This document shows, piece after piece, positions 46,156 through 58,300 of a DNA stretch of 64,000 nucleotides (positions are counted from its first letter, which is position 1; each line of letters opens with the position of its first letter). The notes beneath the pieces were generated by a model. That model saw only the letters and a list, made by a program, of their open reading frames with translations, had not been told where the DNA came from and ran no database searches. Source of the stretch: Petrosia ficiformis (taxonomy: Eukaryota; Porifera; Demospongiae; Haplosclerida; Petrosiidae); contig OX345636.1 of the NCBI GenBank assembly GCA_947044365.1, positions 55,407,746-55,471,745 on the forward strand, read 5' to 3'. The position numbers and the translations under genes are program-made.

Positions 46156-46562
46156 TGTTTTACATTTTGGTTGAGTGACTCTGAGACTGGATTTAAGTCT
46201 AAAACTAAATCATGTGATTTTCATGTGATGATGTGTCTCAAATGAAAATTATTTTAGTTGTGTAGTGATTACATCATGTTGATTATATAGTTTAGTTTAG
46301 TAGTTATAATTATTGTTTAGTTAGTTTTTTGTTCATTGAAAGTTTCAAAATAATTATTATTGAATTCTATGTTATTCACCCTGGTTTATTATGATTATTA
46401 TCTCACCTCTTAATTATAATTATTGTCATTAATTACAATAAAAATATTCATAACATTCTCACATGCTATCACGTAATCACTTAGCAACCAGTACAGTGTT
46501 GCCACTTTACATACTACAAGGTGTGGCTCTTAAGTTTTTGTCTCTCTATATATACATGTATA

Positions 46563-49500
46563 ATGGCTAGTGAGTTATAAACACTTGATACATTAGATAT
46601 TTTAATATGTAGTTATTAATAACAAGTACTGGTTTGTGTATTAATATATAACATGTATTTGTTAAATATGTGTGTTACTTGTCATGTTATTATAATCATG
46701 TATTGATTGTTTATTATCAGGTGAATATAATTTGGGATGGAGGACTGACCACTCTACTGTAGTCATTAATAATATTCTATATAGCTGGGGAGGAAACCAG
46801 AAGGACCTTCCTAAAGTACACGACAATGAAGAGAAGAAGAAGATTACGTCTTCTCTTGATTTATTCCATCTACCAATGCTCAGATGGGAGAGGAGGTCTA
46901 CTACAGGTACTCCAGCTGTTGGAGCGAGGGGCTATGCTTGTTCTAAGATAGACAATACTATCTTCTACTATGGTGGTAATTGCAAACCTAATGATTGCTA
47001 TCACAACAACTTATACGAATTCAACTCTCTAACTAACAACTGGAGGGAGGTGGTTAACAGTACTCCTGATAATGTACCAATGAAAAAGATCTACTGTGGA
47101 ATGATATCATTAAAAATCAATGGGAAAAACAATTTATTACTTTATGGAGGATATGGACCAGTACCAGTCACTATACAATCCCATTCCCAGTATATTCCTA
47201 ATCCTAACAAACCAAATCACTGTTATACAAATGAAGCACACATGATGTGTGTTACTACATCACCAGGTATTACATGACTCACATTATGTATTACATCATA
47301 ATGATATCATGTATTTTCTTCAGGTCAATGGATAGTACCTGTCATAACAGGTACTCGTCCACCACCATGTACTGGATTTACTATGCATACCCTTCATAAT
47401 AATGAAGGTGTAATGTTTGGAGGAAGAACTATTGATGAGACTGGTATACATGATGTTGATGATCTATATATATTCAGCTGTACACACAATACAATAGTGA
47501 GTTAATAACTGTTAAGTGTTTACTATTAATAATAGTACTGTTTCATTATTAATATAATATTAAATATCTTGTGTATAAAATATATAATTATATTAACAGT
47601 TGTGTATTATGATTGAGACCAGGCTCTTCCAGTCTAGACACATAATTTCACAAGAGATAGAAAGGGACTGGTTGCACCACTGAATATTAAATTGTATAAT
47701 TAAATATCGATAGTTAATTAAGGAGGTGTGGTTTACAAGTGTTTTGTTTATGATATATACTATACACAGTGTAATGATATATGATATACTGAAGAGATTA
47801 TGTTGAATATTATGAGTGTTGAGTTGAAACCAGTGTAATGTTTATAACATGAATATATGTATATATATACTCAACCAAAACATATAAATTATAACTAGTA
47901 ATATTAATGATTTATACCTGTTCCTATACTCCTGTTTCATCTAATGTATAGTAATCCTCACATCATATCTAATAATTATAATTACACTGCAAAAATAAAA
48001 TTGTTATAATGACAAATTTATTTGTTAGTACAGTTGCAAGGAATAGTGGAAATTGTAATTTAATTGGTTGTGTAGGTGTTATGGATGGATATACATGTAA
48101 TTGTAATCCAATTATTGTAATTTCACTTTTCCTTTCCTGTCTAAAAGATATTTGAATTAAATCATTTCATGTTTCCAAACCTTCTTTGTGCATCTAATAT
48201 GAGATATTAGGTATGATAATTGATTATAATTGGTGCATATATCTTCTAAATATTTTATTATAATTAATACAGAGTGTCATACATCTAACACAATAGCTAC
48301 TCAGTATTAATTATCTTGAACAAACAACAACTGCACTAACCATTAATATTTGTTATTTTAACAATTCCATTTTTGCAGTGTATTAGAACAGATTCCACAT
48401 TTCTACATAGTTGCATGTGCATAATGCACCTAGTTATGTAAACTTCAGATTTTATACAAATTCAGTTAAAAATGTGAAGGACTATGAAAATCTATCTAAT
48501 AAATGGCTGTCAGATCAAAATAGAGGTGTGTAGACTAGTATTGGATTGCTATCAATACTTGTACATTACTCAATACCAGAAGTTTTAACACTCAATACCC
48601 TCATTTATATACCTGTAGTTACATGTTCCTAAGTTATAATTATTATCATGTCTGAACATAACCAATATATATCATAGTCATACATTTCTTCATGATGTGG
48701 AAATTATCAGTATATTTGTGTTTTGATAAACAACCACAAATATTTCATAATTTGTAATTATAATCACATGATTATTGATAATGTTATTATTATCAAAATG
48801 TTTACTCATAAAAGAGTATGTGCTGTGTGTATTAGTAAGTAATAAGAACTCAAAATTTATATGACTAATCCACTTGTAAACCACACCCTTTATTAATGAA
48901 ATAATGAACTTCATCTCATTATATTATATTAGTATTGATATTAATACATTAATGTATATTTGCATTACTAATACTATAGGATTTTCGGAAAGTAGTGAAA
49001 TCTACAGTGAACTGGCCTAGAAAAAGGACTCTACATGCCAGTGCTGTCGTCAATACCATATCAAATAAAGTAGTGACTTCTCATTTAACGATATCAGGTG
49101 GAATGGATGAGTATGGTAACACACTAAATGAGTTTTGGATAATTCCATTATCCAGTTTCATGTGTTATAAGGTAATGTACATCACATGACACATGTAATA
49201 CATTGTTATCTTATATATTAATTTATATTAGTATCAGTTTTGTTATCATCAAATATTAATATTTAAAATACTGGTATATCACAAATATGAGTTAAAAGTG
49301 TTATCATTACATTTATAATATATTATATTAAATGAAACATACTCTTTCTTGTACTAATATATAATAATGTGTTCCTCATTTATAACATCTAATCATATTG
49401 TTTATATGTTAATATATTCATCTCTTCAGATTAATCTACCTGAAGCTGTTACTAAGAGGTATAGGCACTCTATGACCACATATGAAATATCCAATGGACA

Positions 49501-49601
49501 TGTTTGGGTGATAGTCACTGGAGGATGTAGACAATGGGATGAATCTGATGATAGCAATATTTTAATAACTGGTTCTGATGTTACATTTATTGTTGAATTA
49601 G
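46563..49601 (+). CDS. Copy B exons 1-5: Kelch beta-propeller
   Basis: Exon 1 is only seven coding bases (ATGGCTA); with exon 2 it gives MASEYNLGWRTDHSTVV. Kelch-type blades are marked by YSWGGN, YYGGN with WREV, LLYGGYG, VMFGGR with DDLYIF, ISGGMDEYGN with FWII, and RYRHSMTTYE with VIVTGG. That is about six blades, the number expected for a closed propeller. Kelch propellers bind other proteins. Exon 5 ends in phase 1, which fits exon 6 at 55867 (VEL-E-YINKEW). Confidence 0.8.
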
Positions 49602-50115
49602 GTATGATAATTAATATACATAATCATGTGATATATTAGTGATCATTATCATGTTTACTGGAATCACTAATGATGTGTATAGTTTATGATATACAGGAAT
49701 ATTAAACTATATGATAATCTAGTTTCTGTGTATACAAGATAATAATCTAATAGTTGTATTTTCACTGATAATTTCAAGTTCTTATCTATTCTGAGATATT
49801 CAAGTATTCTATGAATCATAAACAAAACCTAAGAGAACTTTTGAAATCATTACATTTTGTATTGTCATGAGACACACTGGTACTAGTTAATTACATTCCT
49901 TAGAAACAGTATAACCAACCAACGACTACAAGAATGATGGAAATATAGTGTGTATTGTACATGTATGTATGTGTATGTATTTGTGTACATGTATAAGTAA
50001 ATATGTTCATTCTTGCATACTTATACTTAGACATATATGTTTGTATGTATGTAAATACTTACGTTTCAACATATGTATTTGTATGTGCATATTTATACGT
50101 ATATATATATATATA

Positions 50116-50163
<48 letters not shown>

Positions 50164-52322
50164 TTTTTCTTTTTTTTTAATTTTTTTTTTAATGTATGTA
50201 TATACATTAGGTGCATAATTATGTATGTACTTACATGTACATACACACTTATTAAATATGTATGTACGTATGTACATACATGCATACATACATTCGTATG
50301 TACATAAATATATGTACATGTGTATGTACTAGATAAATACAGAAACAGAATAACAACATACCACCAACACAGGAATCATAGGAGTATACATGTAGTGTGT
50401 ATTATACTGTACATGAGTATACATCAGGGATGCACCAATACCACAATTTACCGATACTATACAGATACAATTATATATTAAAAACATTTTCCAATACCAA
50501 TTACCAATACCAATTTAATGTGTATGCAAACTTTCATTTAAAATTTCAAATTTTAAAATCAAATAGTCTCAAGTTTTTATTCAAAAAAAGTAACATTTCA
50601 ATTTTTTCTGATTGTAGTCTGTTTCTTAGATCAGTAGATATTAGTCCACTAGTACTGAAAAGTCGTTCAGAAGGGACAGATGTCGTTTGTATAGAGAGGT
50701 ATTTCCTTGCCATTATGGAAAGCACTGGCCGAACTGATTGCTTTTCCTTCCAAAACTTAAGAGGATCTCTTTTCCTTGATGTTACTGGTTCACGTAAATA
50801 GCTATCAACAGTATTTTCAGCTGATGACTGAGACTCACTTTCTTCTTGATCTGTATTACTTTCATCAACCATTTTATCAATGAGGGACCAAAGTGTTGAG
50901 CTATTAGCTGATAATGATAAACCTTGGTTGTCATCAGCCAGTCTTCTTTTTTTCTCTGATGGAGGACTGTCATTTTCATCCATTAATTCATATTCTTCTA
51001 TCACCATCTGTTGAGCCATTGCAGTCGATGAAAAAACCGCCTTAGTGACTGGAGAATGGGAATAATCAATGATGTTGAAGCATCATCTTTACTCACTTCC
51101 ATTGTTGCTTCTTCAAATGATTTCAGAAGGTGAACAACCTTATCCGCTAGATTCCACTGCTCTGATCGTAACTCAAATGAACAATTAGACTCTGCTCCTG
51201 CAGCTAAAAGCGCTGTCCTTTGTTCAATCAAATTCCAACATATAATACGAGCTATTCCAACGTGTTGCGTGGTCCTGAATCAGACAGTGCTGCTTGATAC
51301 CTAATTGTGCTTATAATGGCCTACTATCTTGCTCCCAGTTCCTAAGAGGTCTTGAACTCCACGCTGAACTAGCAAACTGTCATGTATAACAAGCTGCAAA
51401 CTATGAGCTAAGCATTCAAAACTTGGAATTTGTGCATCTCGAAGGCCAGCTACATAGTTAGCAGCATTGTCCCATACAACATATGTCAATTTCTCCTCCA
51501 AACGCCATGAATGAAGACATGAATTAATTATGCTAGAAATATAGGCACCAGTATGTGCCTCATTAAACTTCACAGCCTGAAGTACAGTCTGATTTCTTTT
51601 GAATTCAGCTGTTATGAAATGAACAGTAAGGCTCAGCAAAGATTCCTGAGATGATGAGGTAGACCAAATATCACTTGTACAGCTTACGTACTCTTGTGAC
51701 CTTAATATACTGTCAAGCTTTTACTTGACATTTTCATACATTTCCGGAATCAAAGTATCAGAGATGTACTTCCTACTTGGATTTTTGTATGTAGGTTCCA
51801 AATAGTTCAATAACCGAACCAAACCGACATCATTAACTATATTCAAGGGTTGATTGTCAACTACTATCATTTCAGCGATAAGTGAGGTAATTCGGCGAGC
51901 TCGGGGATGATCGAAAGCCAACTGCTTTTGCTTTTTTACAATAAAATCGAGTGATACTTGTTTAGAACTCCGAGCACGTGGCTAAATCACTAGGAAAAAG
52001 CTGAAATCGCCGATACCAATACAATTTTGATACTGTGAGTATCGGCAACAATACAAATACCGATCATGATATCGATGCATCCCTGGTATACATATATACA
52101 TATGTATCTATGTATGTATGTTCGTATGTACACATGTACGTATGTATGTATCTGCATATGAACGTATGTACATATGTAAGTATGTATGTATGTACGTGTG
52201 TACTTACGTATGTATGTACATACCTACGTATGTATTGAAGAGTGTACTTACTTATATATATACATGTATGTATGTATGTATGTATGTATACATGTATATA
52301 TACATATATATATATGTGTATA

Positions 52323-52353
<31 letters not shown>

Positions 52354-55300
52354 TATGATGGTGACATCATCCCTTTGATCTGGTGAGTTCTATATACTTT
52401 ATGTAGACATTCCATGTGCACACTATGCAGGAGATGTCCAATATTTTGCTAATATGTCCTTCATACTACATATAGGACCCTCATTTTGTGTCCTTGGATG
52501 TGATATAGCTATCCTTGGACACAAACTCAGGTCCTATAGTTTGTATATAGGACCTATTATCATATATATATATTACATATGTAGACATAATATACATACT
52601 TATGTACACTACATAATTGTGTGTGTACCTATGTACATACATACATCCATATATTTGTTTGTACATCAATTTATGTATGTACTAGTTAATTACATTCGTT
52701 AGAAACACCATAACAATGTACCAACAATAGAAACATAGGAGTATACATGTAGTGTGTATAGTACATGTATGTGTGTTAGATGTATATACATGTATGTATG
52801 TATGTATGTATGTATGTATGTACTTATGTAAGTATACATGTATAATTATGCATGTACTTGTGTACATACATATGTATGTAGGTATTCACTTTTGTTGTAT
52901 GTATGTACATGTATGTACACTGTATTATTTACTGGAATGTACATACATACGTATGTACGTACATATGTACATGTACATGTATTTGCATATATCTTTGTAT
53001 ATATGTAAGTACAGTGTATATATGTACGTATGTACAGTGTATGTACTACGTACGTTCACTTGTATGTATGTACAGTTATACATATGTATGCATGTATGTA
53101 TGTACATGTTTGTATTTGTGTATGTATGTATATATGTACTCGTGTAAATATGTATATATGTACTCATGTATGTATGAATATATGTATGAATATATGTATG
53201 TGTGTTCTATGTATGTATGTATATGTATAATTATATGTATGTACGTACATACTTAAGTATGTACATGTAACTGTGTACCTACGTACTATGTAATGTATGT
53301 AGATACATATATTTGTATCTGTGTATGTTTGTACTTATGTATATGAGTGTATGTATGTACATACGTGTAGATACTTACATATGTTCGTGTACTTATGTAA
53401 CTACATGTATGAATATATGTATGTATGTATGTACATACATAAGTAAATACATGTGCATACATGTATCTTGTATTTTTGTACATGTTTTTATATGTGTATT
53501 TATGTATGTGTATAGTATGTAAATACATGTATGTACATCTGTACTTAAGTATATAAAAATTATACGTACATGTATGTATGTACGTACGTACATGTGCACA
53601 TTTGTGTATGTGTGTGTATATGTACATGTAGGTGTTCATTAATACTTACATTTGTACATACATGTACATGTATGTGCATAAGTGTGTTTGTACATACATA
53701 TGAATTATGTTTGCATACACACAGGTACATGTGTACTTACATGCATACTTATGTAATGTACATTATACATTGTACATATGTACATGCATACGTACATACT
53801 TACTTACATACATTTGTACTACGTATGTTCTTACATACAACCTGTACATGCGTATAACCATGTGTACATGTTTGTGTACAGGTATGTGTTTGTCTGTAAG
53901 TACAGTATGTCTCAATAAAAAGTTAACTTTGCGTTGTACAAAACGAAGCGTACAACGATGTGAAGTACGGTGTTTTTCAGGCTAAAACGCGTACTGCAGG
54001 GTTTCCAATTACTCGTTTTGTAAAACGATGGATCGTTTATACGGTAGGATGTCACGTGCACGTTGACATGGACTCCACGTGCAACCAATCGTAGTATTGT
54101 CGTTGTAAGGTTGGTTTGGTCGTTTTTTTTTCTCCCGTTGGAACGTCGTTTTTATTTGTTGTGGAGTACAATGTCTTTGAGAACAGCACTTAAAGTGTCA
54201 GGTAAGATGTTAAAATGTTGCTATTGTGATTTTAATCAATCATTCTTTAATAGCTGTATCATGTTTCTAATATATATATTGGCCAGATGAAGATGCCCTA
54301 TCTAGCAATGTTGTTTCTCCTAAAGAAAGTTTGGTGAAAGGACAGTGGTGTAAGATAAAGGAAAGAAGGAAGATGTATGATGGGAAGATTGTGGTCTGTA
54401 GTCAAAGAGAAAATAATCTACTGAGCAGACTTGTTGTATCCACTGACTTAGAAAGTTACCTGAGTTGTATTATTGGAATTACAAAGTTATCATTGGAATT
54501 AGAAAATCACTTAAAAAATCACTTAATTTGAAAATCATTAAATTAAAGTTGTTGGTAATAAAATGTTAAATGTGATGGAAGTTTGGTAATCATGTTCAAT
54601 ACTAAATGTTTGGTAATCATGGAAATATAAATGTTTGATAACCATGGAAATAAAATTTCAATAATAACTAATTGAAATAACATTATAAATGTTTGGTAAC
54701 CATGGATATATAATCACTAACAGTAGCAAGAAACTACATACAACTGAAAGTATTGTATTCATTTGAACTACAGATGTCTCGAGTAAGTCCTGCATAAAAA
54801 AATGTGCAAGATAATATTAATGATTAGTGAAATCTTTTGTGAATTTGGTAGCTTTTAAAAAAGCTGAACAGAGTGACTTAGCTTTGACAAAAGCTCTTTG
54901 TGAAGTAAGGAGGACCAACATTATGTTATAATAATTATTGCATTTTTATATAACAAATGTTTTATTACGGCCCACATGTCAAGACAGTAGTGCTGTCATC
55001 TCATGCACAATGTAGACAGAGTGGTCTATATTTTAAAAAATATAGACCTCTATATACAATTGAGCTTTTTGGTCAACTTCATTATGGGCTATATATGTTA
55101 TATAATATATAGACTCACCACATCAAAGGGATGATGTCACCATCATACTAATACATATATTATATATATATAATTATAATAAATATATATATAAATTTAA
55201 ACAATATACCTTGGTTTAGGACGAGGAGTCTCTAATATTTTCCTGCAATAAAATCGTCGATGGGCTTCTAGTTGAACTGTACACTCATCGGTAAATACAA

Positions 55301-58300
55301 CGTTGTAAAATTCGTCATCCTTGTACTGCACAGCCCATTCGTATCTCTTCAGCTTGTTTACATCACGAATAAGCTGGCAGTAAGCGCTTCCTCTGAAAGT
55401 CCAGCCAAGAGAACTTCTACATCGAATCGACAAGTAATAACCTGAATGAAGCTGTCTCACGTGACCAAAACAATTGTAGCTACGGAGCACGTAGCAACGG
55501 CGTAGTAACGGAAAAGCAACGATGGTGCCTTACGGTAACACAACGATTGACTGCGTATCGTAGAACGATCCGTTTTGTACAACGGAACGTTAACTTTTTA
55601 TTGAGACGTACTGTACATGTATTCTGTATGTGGTGATTGCATGTGAGTATGTGTGTATCTTATGATGCATGTGTATGTATGTGTGCATTTGTTAGTACAT
55701 GTAATATGTAATATAGATACATGTACATACATATATATTTGTGAAGACACACCTTCATTATTATAAAACATGTTACTGAATAAACAAGCATTCAACTGTT
55801 ACACATACTGTTACCAGTTAACTTGTCCTAGTAGTGTATCTAATATAACAACTTATTATTATACAGAATATATTAATAAAGAGTGGATAATGAAACATGT
55901 TTGGAATAATAAACAACTAATGAATAACAAGATTGATATTCAGAAAAGTTTAATACATCATATTGTTGATGATAGACTACAGGGAACACTTGTGACTGAT
56001 TTGATTGATTCTATCAAATCACCATTCACTACACCACAACAACTAGTTAGTAAATCACTGATCAATATTGTGTTAATAAACTATTATGTTAATTATTTCA
56101 GGAGACACAGAGAATACTGGAAAAGAAGATATTTGAGAAGGAATCAGAATTATTAAAACTATCTGTTGAGATGAGAGAGAAGAGTGATGAAAATGCACAC
56201 CTAAAGACAAGAGAGGTGTCATTAATAGATAAATCAGATACACTAGAGAAAGGTCAGATAATTTATATAATTTATTACATGTGATTTTAATATTAGATAT
56301 TACGATATTTAGAATTGGGTTTTTTAAAAGATGAAACACAAGCCTACAAGAAAATGGCAATTACTACAAGACAAGGTAACATATAATTAAATATCTGCTA
56401 TTCATAAATATAATACTTTTAATATATAATGTATAGAGCTGAAGATTGAAAGGAAAATGTCATTAATTAAGTCACAAGAGTTGGATTTTTCAAGGAAACA
56501 GCTCAAACATTTTAGCAAGAAGCTCCAACTCACATCTACCTTTTCACCAGGTTTATATGATTACCACATGCATATCAATTAAATTATGTTTCTTTAGATG
56601 AGGAAGATTTGGGGACAATGAAAAAGAGTAAGGTTTATCAGAAACCTCAAGAGACCGAACTATTTGAAGAGAACCACTCAAAACCTGTAGATGAGGATAA
56701 ATCAGTGATTAGTGATAAAACACTAATAGCACTGGAAGGTTAGTTAAGTATTCATAATATTATACATTATGATTAATAATTATATTATTACAACAGAGAA
56801 TGAGTCACTACAGAAGATAGTTATTAGTAAGAATGAACAAGTAGAGGAACAACAGAGTATGTTAGAAATGAAGCAGGGGAGAATGAAGGAATTAGAGACA
56901 CAACTGACAGGAAAACTACATGATGGTAAGTAGATAAATGACAAATGAGTGGCAAATACTTCAAGGAGCATCGAAACTGTAATTTTATTTCCATATAAGG
57001 AATTTTGCTTAAGTAGTGGTATGACAAGAGGTAAGTTGCTAGGTAAGACACTCCCCCTATATACACACCTGTACAATGTTATTGTCACAGGTAATTAAAC
57101 TGTACAAACAAACAGTCTAAAATATTGCAGTAGGATGCTGTTCAGTTAAATTTATTTTATAATTACATGTACTATATAATAAAGTCTATTTGGTTAATTA
57201 CTAGTAATACTATTTGGCATAAATGATAATTCATGATTCTTCCTTTACATAGAATTAGAGTCACTACAAACAACAGTTGTAAATAAAACTAAACAAATGG
57301 AGACAAAACTAAAGTCTCTAAATTTACAAGTGGAGGACTTTAAGAGGATTGAGGATGTGAGGATCTCCTCCTCACATGATTCAGAGGTTATCAAGTATCA
57401 GAGAGATGCTGCAGCTCAATTGAGCTACATGGTACCAGAACGTGAGTTATATGTCTCATTTACAATTAACGGAACATCAAAACATTTCTATCATTTTAGA
57501 AGAGAGGTTAATGCAAACAACAGATAAACCTTCACAAACAGAAGATCTTCAGAATATAGTAGAGAATAATGAAGTACGTTTGGAAGAATTACAAATGCAG
57601 AGAGAAAGAATAAGGGAATTGGAAGTTACTATACAAGAAATGAAGGACACTAGAAAGACATCATCACTTGTAGTACAAAACTCCAGTGACATCATTCCTT
57701 TATCAGGTTATAATAATTACAGACTAATCTCTTAATATTAATATCATAATTATTATACAGATGATCCTGGTCTTCATATAGCTAAACAGAAGGTGTTTCA
57801 TATTAAAGGGAATACTCTGGATTGGGGAGATTATGGGTTTAAGATGAATTTCCCAGAAGGTACCATTCCACCATCACAAGTGATTATCAAAGCTCTTGTT
57901 GGTGGTAAATTCGAGTTTCCTGATGGAATGGAGCTTGTCAGTGCTTTATATGTCATCTCAATTCCTGAAGAATTCCTCCAGCCTGTGAAATTACATATAC
58001 AACACTGTGTCTATCTGAAGAGTTCACGACAGTTTAAATATCTCAGTTTCATAATAGCACCTATAGATGAGTCAGTACCACCATACAAGTTCCAGTATAT
58101 AGACGGTGGTAAATTCTATACTGATAGTCAGTATGGAATGATAGTTCGTTCCAAGTTTTGTATAATGGGTATTGGTAAGAAGATTAATAGGGTAGATCCA
58201 TACACCTCTTCTGATGAAGAGGAAGACTCATCATCAGATCCTCCTAGTGATAGTGAAATACAATCCACATCAGGACATGGTTAGAATAATAATAATATAT

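Larger units (their letters stand above)
53903..55613 (-). mobile_element. Tc1/mariner-type element with 55-bp TIRs and cargo ORF
   Basis: TIRs of about 55 bp, close to 87 percent alike by eye: CAGTATGTCTCAATAAAAAG and TTAAC at the left, the inverse of CTTTTTATTGAGACGTACTG at the right. TA flanks both ends (53901-53902, 55614-55615). Only part of a transposase remains, on the minus strand near the right end. The left two-thirds hold a plus-strand spliced ORF (54171-54531), then low-complexity TTTGGTAA.CATGGAAAT repeats and a MITE family 1 fragment. Confidence 0.8.

Noticed and set aside
50007..50319. Lys-rich and Phe-rich frames
   Set aside because: They are translations of a T-tract and an AT run, mirrored on the two strands.
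50397..50801. 134-codon plus-strand frame
   Set aside because: It lies over the hAT dimerisation region on the opposite strand and is non-coding by content.
52094..53857. Many frames of 60-131 codons with Tyr/Val/Cys/His repeats
   Set aside because: They come from the TATG/TACA microsatellite, whose words lack stops in several frames on both strands.
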